Positions 13,115 to 23,670 of a stretch of DNA of 64,000 nucleotides are shown piece after piece. Under the pieces are notes generated by a model. That model did not search any database. It was given only the letters and a program-made list of their open reading frames with translations, and had not been told where the DNA came from. Made by a program: the position numbers and the translations under genes. This DNA comes from Ricordea florida (Eukaryota > Cnidaria > Anthozoa > Corallimorpharia > Ricordeidae), in the NCBI GenBank assembly GCA_949710005.1, contig OX453287.1, positions 15,966,560 to 16,030,559 of the forward strand, written 5' to 3'. How positions within the stretch are numbered: the stretch's first letter is position 1; each line of letters opens with the position of its first letter.

Positions 13115-13400
13115 CTTTCGACGAGATCGCGCTGATGATGGTTTTTCTGGTCCTTTTCTATGGATAGTAGGAACTGAACATGGGAGAAGTTTTCGCCTTA
13201 ATCCTTCCACATGCAGAGTTCTCTCGAAGCAGTCTTCCAAAGAGCGATATAACAAAAACTCCTTTTGGGTTAAAATTTTCGCAGCGAGTACGCACAAAGC
13301 GAACCCACTTCTCCCGCTCCGACTTATTTACGGGACTACGATGTAATGAAATCCCAGCAGCATGGTTTGAACGATTGCTGCAATCTTGTACTATGCTTGG
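13115..13400 (-). pseudogene. THAP zinc-finger remnant
   Basis: The minus strand reads DCSNRSNHAAGISLHR, then KWVRFVRTRCENFNP, and after a frame change near 13245 SLEDCFERT and LPCSVPTI. This is the order of a THAP DNA-binding domain. The C-x2-H-F part and one N-terminal Cys are missing where the frame changes. It ends at a good donor, AAAG|GTAAGT (13115). In Kolobok and P-type transposons such domains bind the element ends. Confidence 0.55.
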
Positions 13401-14801
13401 GCTTCCGTCATTTATGTTGGGTAAGGTACTGGTGATAAAAGTCGCAAAAAACGATTGTGAATTGAGTACAGAACTCTGTATGGCAATTAGCCATATGCAT
13501 TTTTCGTGTTGAGCCTTTGACGTCACTTCCTTTAATCCCAAGGAGGCATTCAGATCTACTTCCGGAACAAGACCAAATAATGGCGGTCGCAAAATCTCGA
13601 ATAAAACGGTTAGAAAAAGTTGACTTCTGTTGCTCGAAATGGATCGAAATTTGGCAAGGTAAGTGAGAGAGTCATATTCTACGCGAAAATGGAAAAAGAT
13701 AAAATGTGAAAAATTTGATCGCAGGGGCACTTTAAGGCTTGAATTAACATTTCATTTGTGGAAAAAGGGCAGGGGTTCTAGATAGCAATATTATCAGGGG
13801 GGGGGGGGGGTCATTGAACTCTATGGTAAAACTGAACCATTGTGAAAAGGGTATGAAACTTGTTGTCTCTATGCAATATTATTGAAACCTTTCAATCAGA
13901 GAATACATACACGTATATATAGCAAAGAGAAATGCTACTCAGAATTCAGTAATCACATTTGCTTTATTTTGAAATGATCGCATTGATCACTGATAATATT
14001 GCAGAACCAGTACTTTATAGTGACACAGGGTATATATTCTGTTGAAAATGTTTAACAGAACTGCTAGATAAAGAAAATTTACAATGTTTTCACTGTTGCA
14101 ATGATATCAGATCACATCGTTATAAATGATTGCTATAACAACTGCAACTCTCTGTGTTTGGATTACTTCAAAATGGAAACGCTATCGTTTTATTATAAAA
14201 AATACCTATTTACATTCTCTTGTAATCTGTTGGTCGCCTTCCGATTCCGTTTTTACACTAACAGAATTATTTTCCACAGACATCTCCAATCGTTGAAGTC
14301 GTTCTTACTCAGTGTCCTTTCTAAGTCGTTTTGCTAAATGCAGTACGCCAATATATTTCGTTATGTAATCGTTCACTCATGTCCTGTATTTCTATCAATA
14401 ACACATTCAAATTCAAAACTAACTTGATTGAATTCCTGGTCCTTTTCCCTGCTGTTTCATTTTTCCTTTTTCTGGAGCGAGCAGTTGTTGTCTTGGCTGC
14501 GATGTCTGTTATTCTCCCTGCTGTCGTTTCTCTGTCCCTGCTTTGAGTCGTACTTTTCGTGTGTTGATTTTCACGGTATTCGAACTTAATCGGCGACGAT
14601 CTCGTGCTGCTCTTTCTTGAATATCTCGGATATCTTCTTGCTGGGATGTACTTCCAGGACGAGTGAAATCGGTTTCCACAAAATTTACATTACTTTCAAA
14701 AAAGCATCACCGAATTCCCAATGGCGGAAACTCAACAGTTCTCAAGTGCGCTGCTATTGCCAGGTAACCACGCCTGCGAACGGACACCTTTAAAATATAG
14801 A

Positions 14802-14933
14802 TATATATATATATACATATATAAAAACTCTCGGCTCGATTTACTCGGGCTTGCGAGCCACGTGGTCTGACCGGAACCGACACGATTAGTAACCTCGCTA
14901 CGCTCGGCCTTCGGCCTCGCTTCGCGAGGAATT
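14802..14933 (+). repeat. 130-bp direct repeat, copy 1
   Basis: ATATA-rich start, then CTCTCGGCTCGATTTACTCG, ending in a hairpin-prone CCTCGC...GCGAGG block. It is repeated almost exactly at 15425-15546. The two copies flank the second half of repeat X. It may be an independent short element; its type is not known. Confidence 0.7.
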
Positions 14934-15349
14934 ATGGGATGAAATTATTCGACGGTAAGTGAGCAAATTATATTGCGAAATTGTTTATTACGAACGAAAG
15001 TGAAACTCTTACAAGCAGCCGCCATTTTGAAAGATCTGTGAAGCCCGTAAACTGAGTTTTATTTTATTTCTGCCTACTTTTTCCACTTTAAAATTCTTAA
15101 ACTAATTTGCTAACTCGAAAAAAAATTGACAAGTACATTAAAGAGATGTTTAAAAACGAGCCGGACTCGTGTTTCAAACTTTTTTACACATCGGCTCTAC
15201 AATATGTCGGCTCGACAACTGACATGGTTCTGTTCAAAAACAATAACAAAGTCAATTCTTGTCGTACAAACTAATTCCAGTGTCTCATAAGCGAGGGTTT
15301 AGAGATATAATAAAACAATTATTCCACTCAATCTCGTCGTATATGAGCT

Positions 15350-15382
<33 letters not shown>

Positions 15383-15424
15383 ATTAGCTCATATACGACT
15401 CGATTTCGTGGAATAATTGCTAAA
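14934..15424 (+). repeat. Repeat X copy 1, second part
   Basis: Matches 18595-19077 inverted. The end contains a near-perfect palindrome (15335-15405) whose arms read GTCGTATATGAGCTATAGCC. No gene. Confidence 0.75.
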
Positions 15425-15546
15425 TATATACATATATAAAAACTCTCGGCTCGATTTACTCGGGCTTGCGAGCCACGTGGTCTGACCGGAACCGACACGA
15501 TTAGTAACCTCGCTACGCTCGGCCTTCGGCCTCGCTTCGCGAGGAA
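15425..15546 (+). repeat. 130-bp direct repeat, copy 2
   Basis: Near-identical to 14802-14933, same orientation, followed directly by repeat Y. Confidence 0.7.
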
Positions 15547-15830
15547 TAATTTCTATTGTCCCATTCCTGGCTCATCGGTGACTTTGTTTACGTGATAAAG
15601 TAACATGATCGGGATCAACTGAACTATCGCATCACCGCATCACGGAGCAAATTACACGGAAATTGAGCAAATTGGTCGACTAAATCTGAGGCGCTCGCTC
15701 AAAAACCTTATTGAACATATATGAAATGATGAAATATAACATCTCTAGAGCTCAAAATCTGATTTTGGGGCTATTTGAAGAATGGCCCCTTATGTAGAAT
15801 TGGAGTTTAATTTTGGCACTAAATTACCCT
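15547..15830 (-). repeat. Dispersed repeat Y, copy 2
   Basis: Inverted match to 1680-1957. It shows the sequence on either side of the sites where the Harbinger and the long-inverted-repeat element entered copy 1. Confidence 0.8.
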
Positions 15831-16773
15831 GTTGTCAAGTACCTACTAAACAAAGCTCTTGAACCTTGTCACGAAATCCGTATTTAATCCGGAAATGTTT
15901 CTTAGATTACTGTCAGCTATTTGATTTTGCTGAATTAAGTATAAAATCGTCGGTAAAAAGTTTATTCGGCCGTCGCGAGGCAACTTTTTAGACCAATAAA
16001 TTTCGCAGTAAATTGAGGCGTCAAACCGTCGAAATCGAAAATCTCGATTTTCTCACAAAATTCGATCTAACTCAAAAAATAAACCCCAGAACCTTCTTAA
16101 TCTCACTAAAATCTTCCTTAAGACTCAAAATAACGGTAGGTTAGGTTTTGAGTTGTGGCCGCACCTTGCTCGATTTTTGTGTGCATTCGCTCTTAAGCGT
16201 AAACTGACATTCACGTTTGTTCGAAGCGGTATTATAAAGTGTAGCTCGAGTGAACGCTCCCGAGATCGTCTAGTTTTGTTTGCTTGGTGAGTATTAGAGC
16301 AAGGCATGAAAAGAAAAAGATATTTAATGGTGTACCGTAATGTTTTACAGTCCTAAATGGAGATAATAAGCGTGAACATCGAGAAATGAAAGTTAGCGTG
16401 CATGTTTCTGGGCACTCCTCTGATAAGATTTGCGTGACAGTAGAGGGAGCGTTATTGTTATGACCTCCCAAAATCCCATTTGACCATGTCACGCAATGCT
16501 TTACTGAAAAAAGAAAAAGCTGTTGCAAGAATTTTTCCTTTATTATATTTTTCACTTTATTTTTATATATTTCTTAAGTTACCCTCGAGCCTCGACATGC
16601 TACTCTCGACTCTCGACATTTTACCCTCGACTCTCCACCCTCGACAATTAGATACACTCATTTCTATGTCTACGTAGCATGCATGTGAAACTGAGTTTTC
16701 GATGATCTTTTTAAAATCCTTGTAAAATAGTTAAAATAACTTGGTGGTTTTAGGGCTAAGCTGTGTGAATAAA
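15831..16773. other. Non-coding region with dispersed repeats
   Basis: No gene supported. An 80-bp segment (16191-16272) recurs directly at 19987-20069. Positions 16480-16680 contain TCGACTCTCGAC-type short repeats and match 63205-63390 (same orientation) and, in part, 62745-62880 (inverted). Confidence 0.6.
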
Positions 16774-17589
16774 TTAAATGGAGGCGCTGTCACTTTTCTC
16801 TTGACGTTCCACAAAACCACGATAATTTGCCATTTGCTTTAAAGTAAGGGGAACACAAATACCAACAGCGAAACTCTCCGCCAACACAAAAATCATTTCC
16901 TTCGTGCGGTCAGCCTGTTGAGATTGATAGGTCAATTTTGAATAAGAAACGACCAGTTGCAACACTATGACTGCAATCAAAAGCAGGAGGTATAGTACAA
17001 TAAATGGTAGACTTGTCTTCGATTCAATGTTAACATACCAGGGCGTAGAAGATTTGTCTCTGATTGAAGCTTTTCTTACGCCGTTCAATTTCCACACGAA
17101 AATCACAAGAACAGCAGATGGGAACGCTCCGGTCATCGCCATCAAAACCAACCGAAGGCTATAGCTCACTTCTTCAAGAAAACAATCCACCAGCGATACG
17201 GCAACGTTAGCGAGTGACAGAAATGCAGCTAAGAACGTCGTACAGCCAAACATCTTTGGGGAGAAGTCGGCCTCTTCGTTTACTTTTGGCTGATACGCAA
17301 TGAGTGTCAACGAAGCCAAATTGAAAACGGCAAACCAACCACACGAAACTTGCAGAATTCTCAAAGCACCACACAGTTCCTCGCACTGTTGAGCTACGCA
17401 TTCCCCTTTGGAGGAAGCGATGGCGTTCGTGGCGAGAATTACGACGTGGACAACAAGCTGGAGAATAACAACAGGCTTGGAATATTTGTTTAACTTATAC
17501 TTCTTCCTGAAACAACTCAGCAACATTTTGAGGTTAAATACAATGCCAACAACGCAAAGAAGGAACAAGAACAGGTAAATTTCACTCAT
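16774..17589 (-). CDS. Orphan seven-transmembrane protein, single exon
   Basis: 271 residues from the ATG at 17589. Seven hydrophobic segments can be placed near residues 4-24, 39-58, 73-98, 114-137, 147-169, 194-217 and 232-254. There is a short N-terminus and a Lys/Arg-rich loop after the first segment (RKKYKLNKYSK). Segment 3 contains CGWFAVFNLASLTLIAY and the last ends VPLTLKQMANY, loosely recalling an NPxxY region, but the DRY and CWxP signatures of class A receptors are absent. It may be a divergent GPCR or an unrelated 7TM family; a ligand cannot be inferred. It is intronless, like many cnidarian receptor genes, and about 3.6 kb from a class A GPCR gene on the same strand. No lesion seen. 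Confidence 0.65.
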   Translation of the reverse strand: MSEIYLFLFLLCVVGIVFNLKMLLSCFRKKYKLNKYSKPVVILQLVVHVVILATNAIASSKGECVAQQCEELCGALRILQVSCGWFAVFNLASLTLIAYQPKVNEEADFSPKMFGCTTFLAAFLSLANVAVSLVDCFLEEVSYSLRLVLMAMTGAFPSAVLVIFVWKLNGVRKASIRDKSSTPWYVNIESKTSLPFIVLYLLLLIAVIVLQLVVSYSKLTYQSQQADRTKEMIFVLAESFAVGICVPLTLKQMANYRGFVERQEKSDSASI

Positions 17590-18594
17590 CGTGAAAGCAG
17601 GTTTGATTTCTCGCTGTACGAAATAAAACCAGAAATGGGGAACCGACTACTGAAACCACGCCGACTTTAGTTGTTCCGCACGAGCACAAACAGACAGAAA
17701 ATAAATTTGCATGAAAATGCCGCTGTCCATGATAACGTGATATTTAACTCTCCATGTACAAATGAGTCGTGTTAGCTGTACCAGCGGTTGAAAATATCAC
17801 TCCGAAGATTCCAAAGGTTCTGTGTGTGTTTTCCGCACAGTTTTCGTAAGCGTTATGGATATTTATTTTGTAGACTAACGATTGAGGTTCTGTACTGCAA
17901 GGTATTTTGTTACTGGACTAAAAGAAGTATGTCAACTTGGGGTCTCATAGCAACGTATGGCTCTCTTCAAACCGATGGGCTATGAATTAAAATCTTGGAG
18001 AAAGGAAAACAGTTTGATTAGCCTCTTGACAGACAGGAAAAAAGTTGCATGAATACAAAGGCAGTAACATGATCATGAAATGTGTCCATAAATAAGATGA
18101 CATAATATGGTCGCACCAAGATACTGATAATAAATATTTCTTCCGCGTATTGGGAAATATTTCATGAGCGAGTGAGTGCGGCGAACGAGTGAAATTTTTA
18201 TCAACATGGGACGATAAATTTCGATCTCCAAGCGACCATGCAATTTTCTTATTCTAAATTATTAATTTCGTTTCTTCAGGCGACAATGGCCGTTTCTATA
18301 GTGGATGAGGCATCAGTGTCCATCTCGACGAACTTGGGTTGAAACATTCGTAGTTCTGGTTATGCGTTTCTAGTTTAACGACGGGCGCAAGACGTGTTGT
18401 GGGTCTAGACGCATACTACTCAAGGTGTTTCCGTCTGTCCTGGGCCCGTCTTTACACCAGAGACTCATAACTAGACAAACTACGAATGTTTGCCCAACTT
18501 CGTTCAGACGGAGAATGCGTCCCCTAGTATAAAACTACTATAAAACGCTTGCAGGTAAAACGGTTGACGTTACAGAGGATTGCTAGACATATTT
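17590..18594. other. Non-coding region with a foldback element
   Basis: No gene supported. Positions 18325-18515 form an imperfect inverted repeat (arms containing AACATTCGTAGTT) of about 65 bp each, a small foldback MITE. Confidence 0.5.
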
Positions 18595-18633
18595 AGCAAT
18601 TATTCCACGAAATCGAGTCGTATATGAGCTAAT

Positions 18634-18666
<33 letters not shown>

Positions 18667-19275
18667 AGCTCATATGCGACGAGATTGAGTGGAATAATTG
18701 TTTTATTATATCTCTAAACACTCGCTTACGAGACACTGGAATTAGTTTGTACGACAAGAATTGACTTTGTTATTGTTTTTGAACAGAACCATGTCAGTTG
18801 TCGAGCCGACATATTGTAGAGCCGATGTGTAAAAAAGTTTCAAACACGAGTCCGGCTCGTTTTTAAACATCTCTTTAATGTACTTGTCAATTTTTTTTCG
18901 AGTTAGCAAATTAGTTTAAGAATTTTAAAGTGGAAAAAGTAGGCAGAAATAAAATAAAAACTCAGTTTACGGGCTTCACAGATCTTTCAAAATGGCGGCT
19001 GTTTGTAAGAGTTTCACTTTCGTTCGTAATAAACAATTTCGCAGTATAATTTGCTCCCGTCGAATAATTTCATCCCATATTTATTTGCTTCGGTAGTATT
19101 TCTTTGGTGTATGATTTTTAAGCTTGACTTGAATTTCTCCCTGTCTAATTCAAGAAATCATCCCTCCATGATGGCCGTTTTCCGTGCCAATGGTATATGA
19201 GCTGATATACTATGAGTAGGGAACCAATCAGAGCGCGCGTTTGCTCATATACAAGGGTTGCAGATATAATAATAA
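18595..19275 (-). repeat. Repeat X copy 2, uninterrupted
   Basis: Inverted match to 8059-8263 joined to 14934-15424. It contains a palindrome around 18620-18690 (GAGCTAATAGCC and its mirror). It provides the empty site for Helitron copy B. No coding capacity. Confidence 0.75.
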
Positions 19276-21229
19276 ATGTTATTTAAGACTGTCTCTAAAA
19301 TCTATTGAACTTGTTGTTTGTGTATAATAAAGTTCTTGGTAATTATGACCACAAAACGGCTAAGTTAAACTCGGAGACTGTTTGTCAGCCCGAATTCCCT
19401 CGGGCCTCTTTTCAAAATCATGCCTGGATTCTTTTCTTATTCAAACTCAACTTTTTTTAACTGCGTGGTCGTGTGGAAAGACATTAGCGGGATCAGGCGA
19501 AATCGGAAGAATAGTATATCCGATTGAGGAGTAATATTCTTGTTTTTCCCCACATATCGCTTCTTTGCCGTCGATAACTTGGAATCACGATGAATGGCAT
19601 CAGGTTTCACAATTGTTTTTCTACCGTGGGAACCAAAGAAGCTGGTTGGTAAACATTAATCCGATTAGTAAATGTAGTGTCGTTGTATTGCGTTACAGTC
19701 ATGCGCACTGGGAGTCGGTTAAGTCAGGAGTATGCACGATTACTGTAATTTACTGCTAGAGAATAAATAACAAGTATTCACAATCAAGGACTCCATAGTA
19801 AACAAACCCAATTACTGGCACTGAAATTTCGGTAAAACCTTAGAAATCTTTCTGATAAAATCGCTCAGCTTAAGCACGACGTCGACAAGAATTGCGGTGC
19901 GATGTACAGTCTGGTAGGATTTTTGCGGTCGTGGAACCAGCCATATAGAATACTACATATATAAACCCAGGAGCTCCTGATAAACCTTAAGCGTAAACTG
20001 ACATTCACGTTTGTTCGAAGCGGTATTATAAAGTGTAGCCCGAGTAAACGCTGCCGAGAGCGTCTAGAAACTAATTTTATTGATTTATTATTAACTGCTC
20101 AGCTAGTAATGACATAAGTGAGTTACTATTCATCTAAACCAAAAATCATTCATGTCTTTATTTATTTTACTCATTTTTTTACTATTTACAGTACAGGATT
20201 CAAAGTAAGATAAAGTCTAGATAAAGTTACCTCTGGTGCCAGGGAAGTATCGTTAAAGGCAGGGATTATAAAATGTGACGATTCGTCCCTGATCGGAACA
20301 ATCATATCTAACGCGATCGTAATGATCGTATGTACATCAGCCTTAATTGCGTTCATTAGCAAGAAACTGAGCTCCAGATCTGAGTTTGGCGACATTACCG
20401 AAACAAAGGACGGAAGGACAATTTTGAAATTGCTTAAGAAAAGCTTGATAAAAATAAAGTAGAAACAAAAAAAAAGAAAGGAAAAGAAAAAGTAATGGTG
20501 GTCTATTCCGTACTACCCGACAAATCGCGACGAATGCCAGAATAAATGCAAAATCAAATCATCAGATTAAGCAAATATTCAATTAAGCAAATATTCAATT
20601 AAGCAAATATTCAATTATATTGTGTTGATTTGTCCAACATATTAAAAACAACATAATCAGATATGAACTTTTAAGAAACGTGATTAGTAAAAAAATGATG
20701 ATAAAAATACGATGTATAAAATTTTGGTTTGTTTAAGCTCATTAATTACATTACGTGTAAATCGGATAGAAGGAAACAAATTTACTCCACAAAGAAACCG
20801 CGAGAACACCCCCGTAATTTACTACCCTGAGTAAAATATATAAAATTTAATACTTTAATTGATGGCAAAATTACTGGAAAACGCAGCAAGATTCAGTTAC
20901 TAGGACTGTTTATTTAAGCATTACGACGAGATCTCCATTAAATAACACAGTCTACCTCATATAGACAGCGACTTTTTTTCTGGTTTTTGGTAATGTCACA
21001 TCTTGTACTCGACAATGATTTTTTCTCAAGCGGTCGTCGTACATTACTCCCTGTGTATTGCGGCATTTCTTGAACGATTTTGAATCATCTCCCTTTCAGA
21101 GCTATCTCCTTTTCCCAAACAAGGCTGGGCTGACTGGGATCTTTGGGTCTTTGGCATACTCATCGAAGGGGCAATCGTGTCTAATTTCGCTATATTGTCG
21201 CAGGTCTTCCATCTTGGCTTTGCAGCTGG
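19276..21229. other. Non-coding region
   Basis: No gene supported. 19987-20069 repeats 16191-16272. Three 16-bp tandem units (AAGCAAATATTCAATT) lie at about 20570-20620. A minus-strand AATAAA near 20911 could serve the GPCR gene upstream of it. Confidence 0.5.
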
Positions 21230-22273
21230 CTAAGTAGCAGTTTCATCGAAGTGAGCTGCCAGCGATCCCGGGTTCGCTTGCCACGCATTTCCCGGGCCTA
21301 CTTCACCAGTTTTAGGATAAGCCACTGATGGATTTCTGATCCTAAAAAGCTCCAGTACTGCTTCCCTGAGACGGTCATTCCTGTAGCAGTACAGCAGTGG
21401 ATTGAGAAGGGAGTTTAAGTGAAACACGGTCACAACCCAAAGGAAAAACGTGCTGTCATATACTGCAGTCCAGGAATAACCAAATAATGTGAGCAACATG
21501 GGACTGTAGCACAACATCACAGCCGCTGTTAACTGTCCAGTAGTTTTTGCAACGCTTCTTTCCCGGTTTATTCTCGCCATCGTGTTAGCATGGTTTGTTA
21601 AGATCGCGGGTCGAGTGCGAATTTCGATGTTGATTACCAGGTAGAAATATACAATGAGAGGTAAAGGAACAAGCTGCGGAACGCTGAGAATCGACAAAAA
21701 ATAAGAGTGTTGGTCCTTGCTAAGAACAGAGCAAAGACGCAATAAATCAGGAGATATGAAAAGTAACGCTGCTATCCACACCACTGACAAAATCTTCTTC
21801 ATTAAAGCACTTGTTACAATCACTTTGTACTGAAAAGGTTTTTTGATGGCTATCCATCTCTCCCAAGCGATAATGGTCAAGTACAAATAAGAAGACGTGC
21901 TAGCAAAAGCCGTGATTATTAGATATGTGGAGTTCACTGCACAAAAATAGTCACTGCGCGAGTCACTTCCGCGAAGAAATCCGTGTTGAGTGATAAAGAT
22001 TGGCTGTGATACAGTGCCTACCAACAGGTCAGTCACGGCCAAACTGCACAGAAGAATGTTACATTTGATTTGTAGTTTTTTCCTTCGCTTAACGGTTATG
22101 ATGATTAGGAGATTGAGAAGTATAGTGGGAATAGAGGCCACTGAGTTAATGGACACCGTACACCAACGAGTGATGATATCTTCTGGGTTCCAGGTAAAGT
22201 CCAGTGACAAACAGCACTTAAAGATGGCATTAACTTGACTTGAAAAATTTGCGGTGTCGTTTCCGCCTTTCAT
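21230..22273 (-). CDS. Class A (rhodopsin-like) G-protein-coupled receptor
   Basis: 347 residues from the ATG at 22273, single exon, intact. The N-terminus has NDTAN and FSSQ, with potential N-glycosylation. Seven segments carry class A signatures: LLNLLII (TM1 Asn), LAVTDLL (TM2 Asp), a Cys before TM3 (YFCAV), ERWIAIKKP at the end of TM3 in place of DRY, CYSP in TM6 in place of CWxP, and LNSLLNPLLYCYR (NPxxY) in TM7, then a short helix 8 and tail. Length is normal for the family. It resembles the large cnidarian expansions of amine/adenosine/melanocortin-type receptors, but the ligand cannot be told from sequence. It acts at the plasma membrane through heterotrimeric G proteins. Confidence 0.9.
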   Translation of the reverse strand: MKGGNDTANFSSQVNAIFKCCLSLDFTWNPEDIITRWCTVSINSVASIPTILLNLLIIITVKRRKKLQIKCNILLCSLAVTDLLVGTVSQPIFITQHGFLRGSDSRSDYFCAVNSTYLIITAFASTSSYLYLTIIAWERWIAIKKPFQYKVIVTSALMKKILSVVWIAALLFISPDLLRLCSVLSKDQHSYFLSILSVPQLVPLPLIVYFYLVINIEIRTRPAILTNHANTMARINRERSVAKTTGQLTAAVMLCYSPMLLTLFGYSWTAVYDSTFFLWVVTVFHLNSLLNPLLYCYRNDRLREAVLELFRIRNPSVAYPKTGEVGPGNAWQANPGSLAAHFDETAT

Positions 22274-22612
22274 TTTAGTTGGGGACTGTTTAAGGAAAGA
22301 ACTTCGTTTACTAAATCAACGTAGTTCTGTTCTCGTAATGACCAACGTTTAAACTAGCAGTTCGCCTTACTACTTAAATTTTGAATTCCAACTTGCTGCA
22401 GTTAAGGGAATGTTTTGCGCTTATGTAAAACTGGCCTTGAAAGAACTTGGTTCACTAAATCAACTTACTTCTGTTCGCTTAATGGCCAATGTTTCAACTA
22501 CGTCAGTCGGCTTTTCTACTTAAATGATCAATTCCAACTTACTGCACTGCAAGGAATCAGTTTGGCTAATGTAAAACTAGCCTTTTAAAGTATATTGCCT
22601 TGCCTTTTCCTG
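22274..22612. other. Non-coding region upstream of the GPCR gene
   Basis: Contains an internal partial duplication: about 22290-22360 resembles 22440-22510 (TTCACTAAATCAACTT and similar). No gene. It ends with CTG, the left target duplication of the next element. Confidence 0.5.
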
Positions 22613-22639
22613 CACAGGGCGAAAACACATATTTTGGTG

Positions 22640-22960
22640 TCTTTAGTTGAAAATTAAAGTTTAACTAAAGCCTTATCTTATCTTTAATTGTCTTTAATGG
22701 CAACATGAAATATCCAAAAGATGAAATCGATCTTTAATGAGTCTTTAATGTACCTTTTGTTGGACTTTAATATTGCCAAACTTTAGGTCTAATTTTGGGG
22801 GCCTTTTCTTTCTCCCAAAACGTCCTATAAGGTTTTAACATCTTTAATTTTGAAATAAATCAAACTTAAAGTGTCATGAGATATTTCGATATCTTTAATT
22901 GGAAATTAAAGTTCGTCAAGGTAACTTGATCTTTAGGTGATCTTTAATCAAAATTAAGTT
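22640..22960. repeat. Left subterminal repeats of the CACTA-like element
   Basis: Many copies of CTTTAAT and ATTAAAG in both orientations, mirrored at 29985-30320. In CACTA elements such motifs are binding sites for the element-encoded transposase complex; here that is inference. Confidence 0.55.
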
Positions 22961-23144
22961 ACCTTTTAACGCCGAGCCTAGAGTTAATTTGATCGGATGA
23001 AAAGAACCACGTGGCGCAGCCGTACGTATTTCTTATTCAGTATTTTCCTGGCCCTTGGATTTAGTAGAAGACAGAGAAAATGCAATTTGCAGCTGCTTTC
23101 CTTTAGGTTTCCCTTTACAACATTAATTCAAAGAAATAGAAACC

Positions 23145-23342
23145 ATGGAAAACAATGGAGCTAAACGATATGTCTATTGCGCCCGTTGCGATGTGGTATC
23201 ACGATCAACCTTTCAAAGACACGAAAGGAAAAGATATTCGGCAACCTCATGCAGTGAGATTAGACAATCAAAAGCAACTCTGTGCGGGTCAGGTTCAGAA
23301 ACATCGAGTACACCCAAAGTTGTTAAAATTGCATGTTCATAA
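23145..23342 (+). CDS. Putative N-terminal zinc-ribbon exon of a CACTA-type transposon protein
   Basis: ATG at 23145 in good context (ACCATGG). The start reads KRYVYCARCDVVSRSTFQRH, a Cys-x2-Cys followed by a His, like the N-terminus of cnidarian transposase-domain proteins of En/Spm type that I know. Residues after about 40 look non-coding, so the real exon probably ends near 23240. It lies 530 bp inside the left terminus, where such an exon belongs. No following exon could be linked. Confidence 0.35.
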   Translation: MENNGAKRYVYCARCDVVSRSTFQRHERKRYSATSCSEIRQSKATLCGSGSETSSTPKVVKIACS

Positions 23343-23670
23343 TATTCTGCATAACAATAAAAAATTCACTTTTTGGGTATCAACGGTTTTTCAGTTTTTT
23401 ATATTGGCTTGCAGATTACATCACATAAATTTGCAGATTGACATACCACCAGGCCAGGCTTGATGGATTGAGGTTTAAGGTTATTTTTATGTTCTCAATC
23501 CAGTCAATATACATAACACTAACCCATAATACAATTACTGTCATCTTTCATTCACGGAAATCTTCCACAAAGGAACAATTAATATATTTAAAAATGTTAG
23601 CTTGCCTTTCCCTAAACCCTGTCCACAGTCCCCTTTATACTCTCCCACCAAATTTGTTAAGGACTTCATG

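Larger units (their letters stand above)
9984..13731 (+). mobile_element. TTAA-flanked Kolobok-like element, copy 1 (3748 bp)
   Basis: Inverted termini AGTGCCCCTGCGA/TCGCAGGGGCACT are flanked by TTAA at 9980-9983 and 13732-13735. Helitron copy A gives the empty site (AAATTAAGGC near 6985). A TTAA target together with a THAP-type remnant fits the Kolobok superfamily; piggyBac is the alternative. No DDE catalytic core was found, so it is probably non-autonomous. It carries a P2X7-like domain pseudogene on the plus strand and a THAP remnant on the minus strand. A second copy of exactly the same length lies at 30605-39293. The 11.7-12.4 kb interior shows no gene. Confidence 0.75.
8264..14801 (-). 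mobile_element. Non-autonomous Helitron-like element, copy B (interrupted)
   Basis: Same termini as copy A: CTAG at 8264-8267 next to a host A, and GA at 14800-14801 followed by T. Removing the TTAA-flanked insertion at 9984-13731 leaves about 2.79 kb, against 2.85 kb for copy A. The host sequence on both sides is repeat X, whose uninterrupted copy lies at 18595-19275. The copies differ by scattered substitutions and small indels, so they are older than the nested insertion. Confidence 0.75.

Noticed and set aside
13158..13730. 190-codon frame in the Kolobok-like element taken as one protein
   Set aside because: It starts in the terminal repeat; only the stretch from about 13400 on resembles THAP, and that is frameshifted.
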